A stretch of DNA of 64,000 bases from assembly GCA_027451825.1 (NCBI GenBank), contig DAIDHZ010000003.1, positions 41,055 through 105,054 of the forward strand. Reading direction: 5' to 3'. Every line of letters begins with the position of its first letter. Position 1 is the stretch's first letter. A model generated the notes under the pieces. That model saw only the letters and a program-made list of their open reading frames with translations, made no database searches and was not told where the DNA came from. A program made the translations under genes and the position numbers. This document shows, piece after piece, positions 61,190 to 64,000 of the stretch. This stretch comes from Chlamydiota bacterium. Lineage in GTDB: Bacteria > Chlamydiota > Chlamydiia > Chlamydiales > SM23-39.

Positions 61190-62145
61190 AGATAAATAGA
61201 ATTTTTTCTTTTTTTCGTAGATGCCTTTTGACTTGCTTTCTAATCCTGTCAACTTCATCTTGTGTCCTAACACGGAAACAAAACAATCCTCAAGCAACGC
61301 GATTAGAAAATACAGCCTATTTTGTTTCCGTCCCCATTTTTAAATTTTCATCCACCCGGGCTCCTTGTTTACAGGTACAAATAGATGATAAAACCTTTTC
61401 GATGGAACTTGATTTAGGTTTGCGAGGAGATTTAAGCATTACAAGCTCATTCATCAATCAAATTTTATCCAAAACATTCATTTCTACCCAGCCTATGTAT
61501 GGGTTTAAGGGGAAAGAATACCCAACCAACTTGTACCGAATCCCTAAAATCAAAATCGGTGCAATGGCCTTCATTCAACCTATTCTACAGGAAAATACTG
61601 AACAATCCCGAAAAGATTCCGTCATCGTTCAAAATGGAAGTAAGCCCTCTCCTCGAGAACCTGGACGAATTGGATGGGAGCTTTTCCATAACGTGAATTT
61701 GCTGCTAGATGTAAAAAATTCTAAGATCGCTTTTTGCGATAGCTTGCCTACTCTAGAAGATCATGGATATAAAATTACAGATTTTATAAAAGTCCCCTTA
61801 CTTTTAGAGCGCGGTCTCATTGAATTTGAAACAGACACTCCGGACGGGCATTTACGTTGTATGCTAGATACAGGCGCTACATGGAATGTACTGAACTCAA
61901 AAATTGAAGAAGAAAACTCTATCGAACAAGTCATTCAAGACCCATCCAATATTTTGGAGTATTCCTCTTTTCAGATTGGTACAGAAGAATTCGGCCCCGT
62001 AGCGTTTCATCGGATACCGATTAAACTTCCTATTCACATTGAAGCTATCCTAGGGATGGAATTTATTGAAGACCACCTTGTTTTTTTGGACTTTGCTGAA
62101 AAATACGTCTATTTTTCAAAAGACCATAATCCAGGAAACAGATGA
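61186..62145 (+). CDS. Lipoprotein with two retropepsin-like aspartic protease lobes
   Basis: The 319-residue protein has a lipobox ending LSTSSC (C26). Two similar halves follow. Lobe 1 (about 58-185): LQVQIDDKTFSMELDLGLRGD with D76-L-G78 in place of DTG, KIKIGAMAF, RIGWELFHNVNLLLDV. Lobe 2 (about 200-310): RCMLDTGATWNVLN with D228-T-G230, FQIGTEEFGPV, EAILGMEFIEDHLVFLD. This is the aspartyl-protease fold of retropepsins, here duplicated in one chain as in pepsin, with one degenerate DTG. Periplasmic or surface-attached protease activity is plausible but unproven. Confidence 0.72.
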   Translation: MKINRIFSFFRRCLLTCFLILSTSSCVLTRKQNNPQATRLENTAYFVSVPIFKFSSTRAPCLQVQIDDKTFSMELDLGLRGDLSITSSFINQILSKTFISTQPMYGFKGKEYPTNLYRIPKIKIGAMAFIQPILQENTEQSRKDSVIVQNGSKPSPREPGRIGWELFHNVNLLLDVKNSKIAFCDSLPTLEDHGYKITDFIKVPLLLERGLIEFETDTPDGHLRCMLDTGATWNVLNSKIEEENSIEQVIQDPSNILEYSSFQIGTEEFGPVAFHRIPIKLPIHIEAILGMEFIEDHLVFLDFAEKYVYFSKDHNPGNR

Positions 62146-62183
62146 ACTCGTCAAAAAGATTCTTAAGATATCGTCAAAGAGAC

Positions 62184-62732
62184 TCATCGAGAATATCTCT
62201 GCAAAGCATGTTCTTGCATTCTGTATTCTGCCTCTGTCAAGGTTTCTTTAAGCACAGTTGTAACCTGTACCGGGTTCAAATCATAAATTTCATATCGACA
62301 AATCCCATTACGACAACTGACCACATTCACTACGCTGGAAGGGGTATCCCCTTTCGAATCCTCAATAAAAATTACAATTTCTATTCTTTCAGAACCAAAT
62401 GGATACGATGCTAAATAAGGATGAATGCGCTCATCTCGATTGATGGCATCAATAAATTCATGAACGGCTGTAAGAAGCAAATCCCTCCCTTCTTCCATGG
62501 TGATCGGTTTACGATACTGAAAACTTAATGCAAGCATCTCAATTTGATCGATGCCCCCGCCTCCGGAACCCCACGGGATTAAACCTTTTTCTTTCATGAG
62601 TTTGCGTGCCACATGAGAACGTATTTCTTGCGCTAATTTAACTTTCTCAGATATCTGCTCCCTTCCATTCGGAATATCTTGCATTCCACATCCGCATAAT
62701 AAACACAAAATAAACACAAAATAAATACGCAT
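62184..62732 (-). CDS. Lipoprotein of unknown function
   Basis: ATG 62732 overlaps the preceding DUF687 stop as TGATG, so they are coupled. The 182-residue protein has a lipobox LLCGC at about residue 14, then a charged helical part (EQISEKVKLAQEIRSHVARKLM) and an alpha/beta part with FGSERIEIVIFIED, VVNVVSCRNGICRYEIY. I recognise no family. The Gly-rich SGGGG loop and the terminal EHALQRYSR are visible. Coupling to DUF687 suggests a joint envelope-linked role. Confidence 0.7.
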   Translation of the reverse strand: MRIYFVFILCLLCGCGMQDIPNGREQISEKVKLAQEIRSHVARKLMKEKGLIPWGSGGGGIDQIEMLALSFQYRKPITMEEGRDLLLTAVHEFIDAINRDERIHPYLASYPFGSERIEIVIFIEDSKGDTPSSVVNVVSCRNGICRYEIYDLNPVQVTTVLKETLTEAEYRMQEHALQRYSR

Positions 62733-63787
62733 CACTCTACCTTCAGTGATTGCAAATAGCTCTCCAAATGATACAAAATCGTCTTTGCAAACGTTGGACT
62801 TTCAAAATCATGATCTATTCCGGTTGCCCCGTCATGAGGCTCCAATAATATCAAGTGCTCGATATTTTCCAAGGCCTGTTTGCCAAGTTCCAAATCACAC
62901 AAACTTTTACACATCATCTCAGCTAAATACACTTTATCCAGTTTACTTGCATAATTAAACGATCTATAACATAAGTCATCAGTAATGATCGCTGCAGGAG
63001 CAATCGCTACTACAATAACACGCTGTCGGATCTCTCTAGGCAGACTTTTTAAAGTATTTTGGATATGAACAGCTCCCTGACTATGACAATATTGCAAATA
63101 CTTTGCCTCTGGATTGTCCCGATTTGCCTCATGAAATGCAACCCATTGTTCACGTTCTAAATTTTTCGTATTTGGAGAGGTGCCAGAAAAATTGAGTGCA
63201 CATTCACCAAGATCAACAAGAACTCCATTAGAATGGTTATGTATCCAAGTGACACTCAACCCATTTGCAAATTGCGCTAAATATTCCGCGTGACGAATGC
63301 TTTCGTAAAGAGATATGTTGATTCCATTAATCCCGCCAACGGCAAAATCCCTTCTCTGAGTCCCTTCTGTTCGGAAGACTTGAGATGTAGCATTTTCCAA
63401 AACAGGTAAAGGAGACGTCATCTCAAATTCGTTTTCTGAGAGTCCCCAATCGATCATTTTACACACCCAAGCAAATTTATCTGTTACAGAAGGATAATTC
63501 TTGGAAGAAAAAACAGGGATTTCTTGAAAAGACTTGCATGGGATTGTCTCTTCTATCGTCAGAATTTTCACTTTGTGTTTTTGCCAAAACATCTTCAGCG
63601 ATTTGAAAAAGTTTCCAGGAATCACTACCTCATTTTGCAAGGTCTGTAATGCTGCATTTTCGATCAATACGTCATTGAGATCATTCTGATTGGCATCAAT
63701 CACTCGTTCCTTCCAAAGGCCTGCCTCTAGCGCACAGTCGATGGAATCCATCGTAGAATCGCCGGTTGCAATAGATTCGATTGTCAT
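62732..63787 (-). CDS. DUF687-family protein of Chlamydiae with lipase-like HSQGA motif
   Basis: The 351-residue protein matches the chlamydial DUF687 pattern: AVGGINGINISLYESIRHAEYLA, SVTWIHNHSNGVLVDLGE, an alpha/beta-hydrolase-like elbow YCHSQGAVHI, RQRVIVVAIAPAAII, and DHDFESPTF near the end. DUF687 proteins are confined to Chlamydiae and are often in multiple copies. The HSQGA context looks like a GxSxG-type nucleophile elbow with Gly replaced by His, so hydrolase activity is possible. No signal peptide is seen. The upstream 63788-63901 region is AT-rich and could carry its promoter. Confidence 0.8.
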   Translation of the reverse strand: MTIESIATGDSTMDSIDCALEAGLWKERVIDANQNDLNDVLIENAALQTLQNEVVIPGNFFKSLKMFWQKHKVKILTIEETIPCKSFQEIPVFSSKNYPSVTDKFAWVCKMIDWGLSENEFEMTSPLPVLENATSQVFRTEGTQRRDFAVGGINGINISLYESIRHAEYLAQFANGLSVTWIHNHSNGVLVDLGECALNFSGTSPNTKNLEREQWVAFHEANRDNPEAKYLQYCHSQGAVHIQNTLKSLPREIRQRVIVVAIAPAAIITDDLCYRSFNYASKLDKVYLAEMMCKSLCDLELGKQALENIEHLILLEPHDGATGIDHDFESPTFAKTILYHLESYLQSLKVE

Positions 63788-63901
63788 GCTACCTCTATAA
63801 AATCTACAGTACGTTCAAAAAGGCCAGGGACAATAGTTTTTTGCTATTTTTTATGCAATACCCAAGGACTCTTAAACCAGGGCGTTTTCATAAAAAAGAT
63901 T

Positions 63902-64000
63902 TTATACCTCTAAAACCTTGAATAGGTACTCATCATTCCATCCTGCTCGATCTCTCTTTTTAGGAATGCTCTTTTTAATGCTCTTTTCATTCTTAAGCAT
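63902..64000 (-). CDS. C-terminal end of an unknown protein, possibly antitoxin-like (cut by edge)
   Basis: A 32-codon frame is open to the right edge and ends at 63902 with TAA. It encodes a basic, Trp-containing tail (KKSIPKKRDRAGWNDEYLFKV). The RAGW pattern resembles the C-terminus of some AbrB/MazE-type antitoxins (PRxGW). Whether a larger gene continues beyond the window cannot be seen. Low confidence. Confidence 0.3.
   Translation of the reverse strand: MLKNEKSIKKSIPKKRDRAGWNDEYLFKVLEV

Noticed and set aside
1..64000. CRISPR array, prophage or insertion sequence
   Set aside because: No direct-repeat array, integrase or transposase was found; the only repeats are palindromic.

Overview
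The window is AT-rich, densely coded chromosomal DNA from a Chlamydiae-phylum bacterium, most likely a chlamydia-related (environmental, amoeba- or arthropod-associated) lineage rather than Chlamydiaceae. The phylum call rests on a DUF687-type protein, a SET-domain protein, a DASS dicarboxylate carrier, TyrP, and the gene groups smpB-dnaN-recF and leuS-waaA, which also occur in Chlamydia. Features less typical of Chlamydiaceae are GlnRS, phosphoketolase plus acetate kinase, an RtcB RNA-repair operon, a GH15 glucoamylase and a tandem Ddl. I cannot name a genus.

Layout. 1-2.3 kb: tamA-tamB outer-membrane assembly pair. 2.4-2.7 kb: two back-to-back long palindromes. 2.7-3.5 kb: HTH-DUF6314 protein divergent from the biotin operon. 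3.7-8.3 kb: bioB-bioF-bioD-bioA plus a translationally coupled di-iron ferritin-like protein, converging with and overlapping pdhC (8.2-9.5 kb). 9.9-11.9 kb: YheT-like hydrolase and an outer-membrane barrel. 11.9-16.5 kb: packed minus-strand operon GNAT, ThpR-archease fusion, RtcB and an unknown 588-residue protein. 16.7-21.2 kb: membrane-anchored HIT protein, tRNA-Leu, exbB-exbD, trmB, tRNA-Pro, Fic and a 37-residue Lys-rich protein. 21.3-24.9 kb: pgi, a two-hydrophobic-segment membrane protein with a small partner, and an overlapping TspO-TMEM14 pair. 25-34.9 kb: Sua5, azoreductase, GH15, RDD, PatZ-like ACD-GNAT, DASS transporter and GlnRS. 34.9-44.2 kb: adk, OsmC, SET, DUF1761, GT-B-like protein, recF-dnaN-smpB-terC and an unknown protein. 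44.4-49.8 kb: lipoprotein, secreted prolyl hydroxylase, a candidate structured RNA, tyrP, rlmB, two more palindromes and two CAU tRNAs. 49.8-60.4 kb: waaA-leuS, an MBL hydrolase, tandem Ddl, phosphoketolase and acetate kinase. 60.5-64 kb: racemase remnant, an orphan Gly-rich protein, a two-lobed aspartic-protease-like lipoprotein, another lipoprotein and the DUF687 protein.

How the genes fit together. The bio genes are linked by ATGA overlaps, and the last gene is a di-iron protein with two ExxH motifs. No recognisable pimeloyl-forming gene (bioC, H, I, W, Z) lies in the operon, so this protein is a candidate for that step. The RNA-repair operon joins ligase, cyclic-phosphodiesterase/2H and archease functions with an uncharacterised protein. 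Phosphoketolase and acetate kinase overlap and could make ATP from sugar phosphates, while the ADP-forming acyl-CoA synthetase-GNAT is a likely protein acetyltransferase.

Across the window runs a family of about 160-180 bp palindromic elements. Arms match within a copy but differ between copies, while internal landmarks are conserved. A 28-base piece of one element lies in frame inside the tandem ddl gene. These palindromes, the di-iron bio gene and the RNA-repair operon are the main points for a second look.
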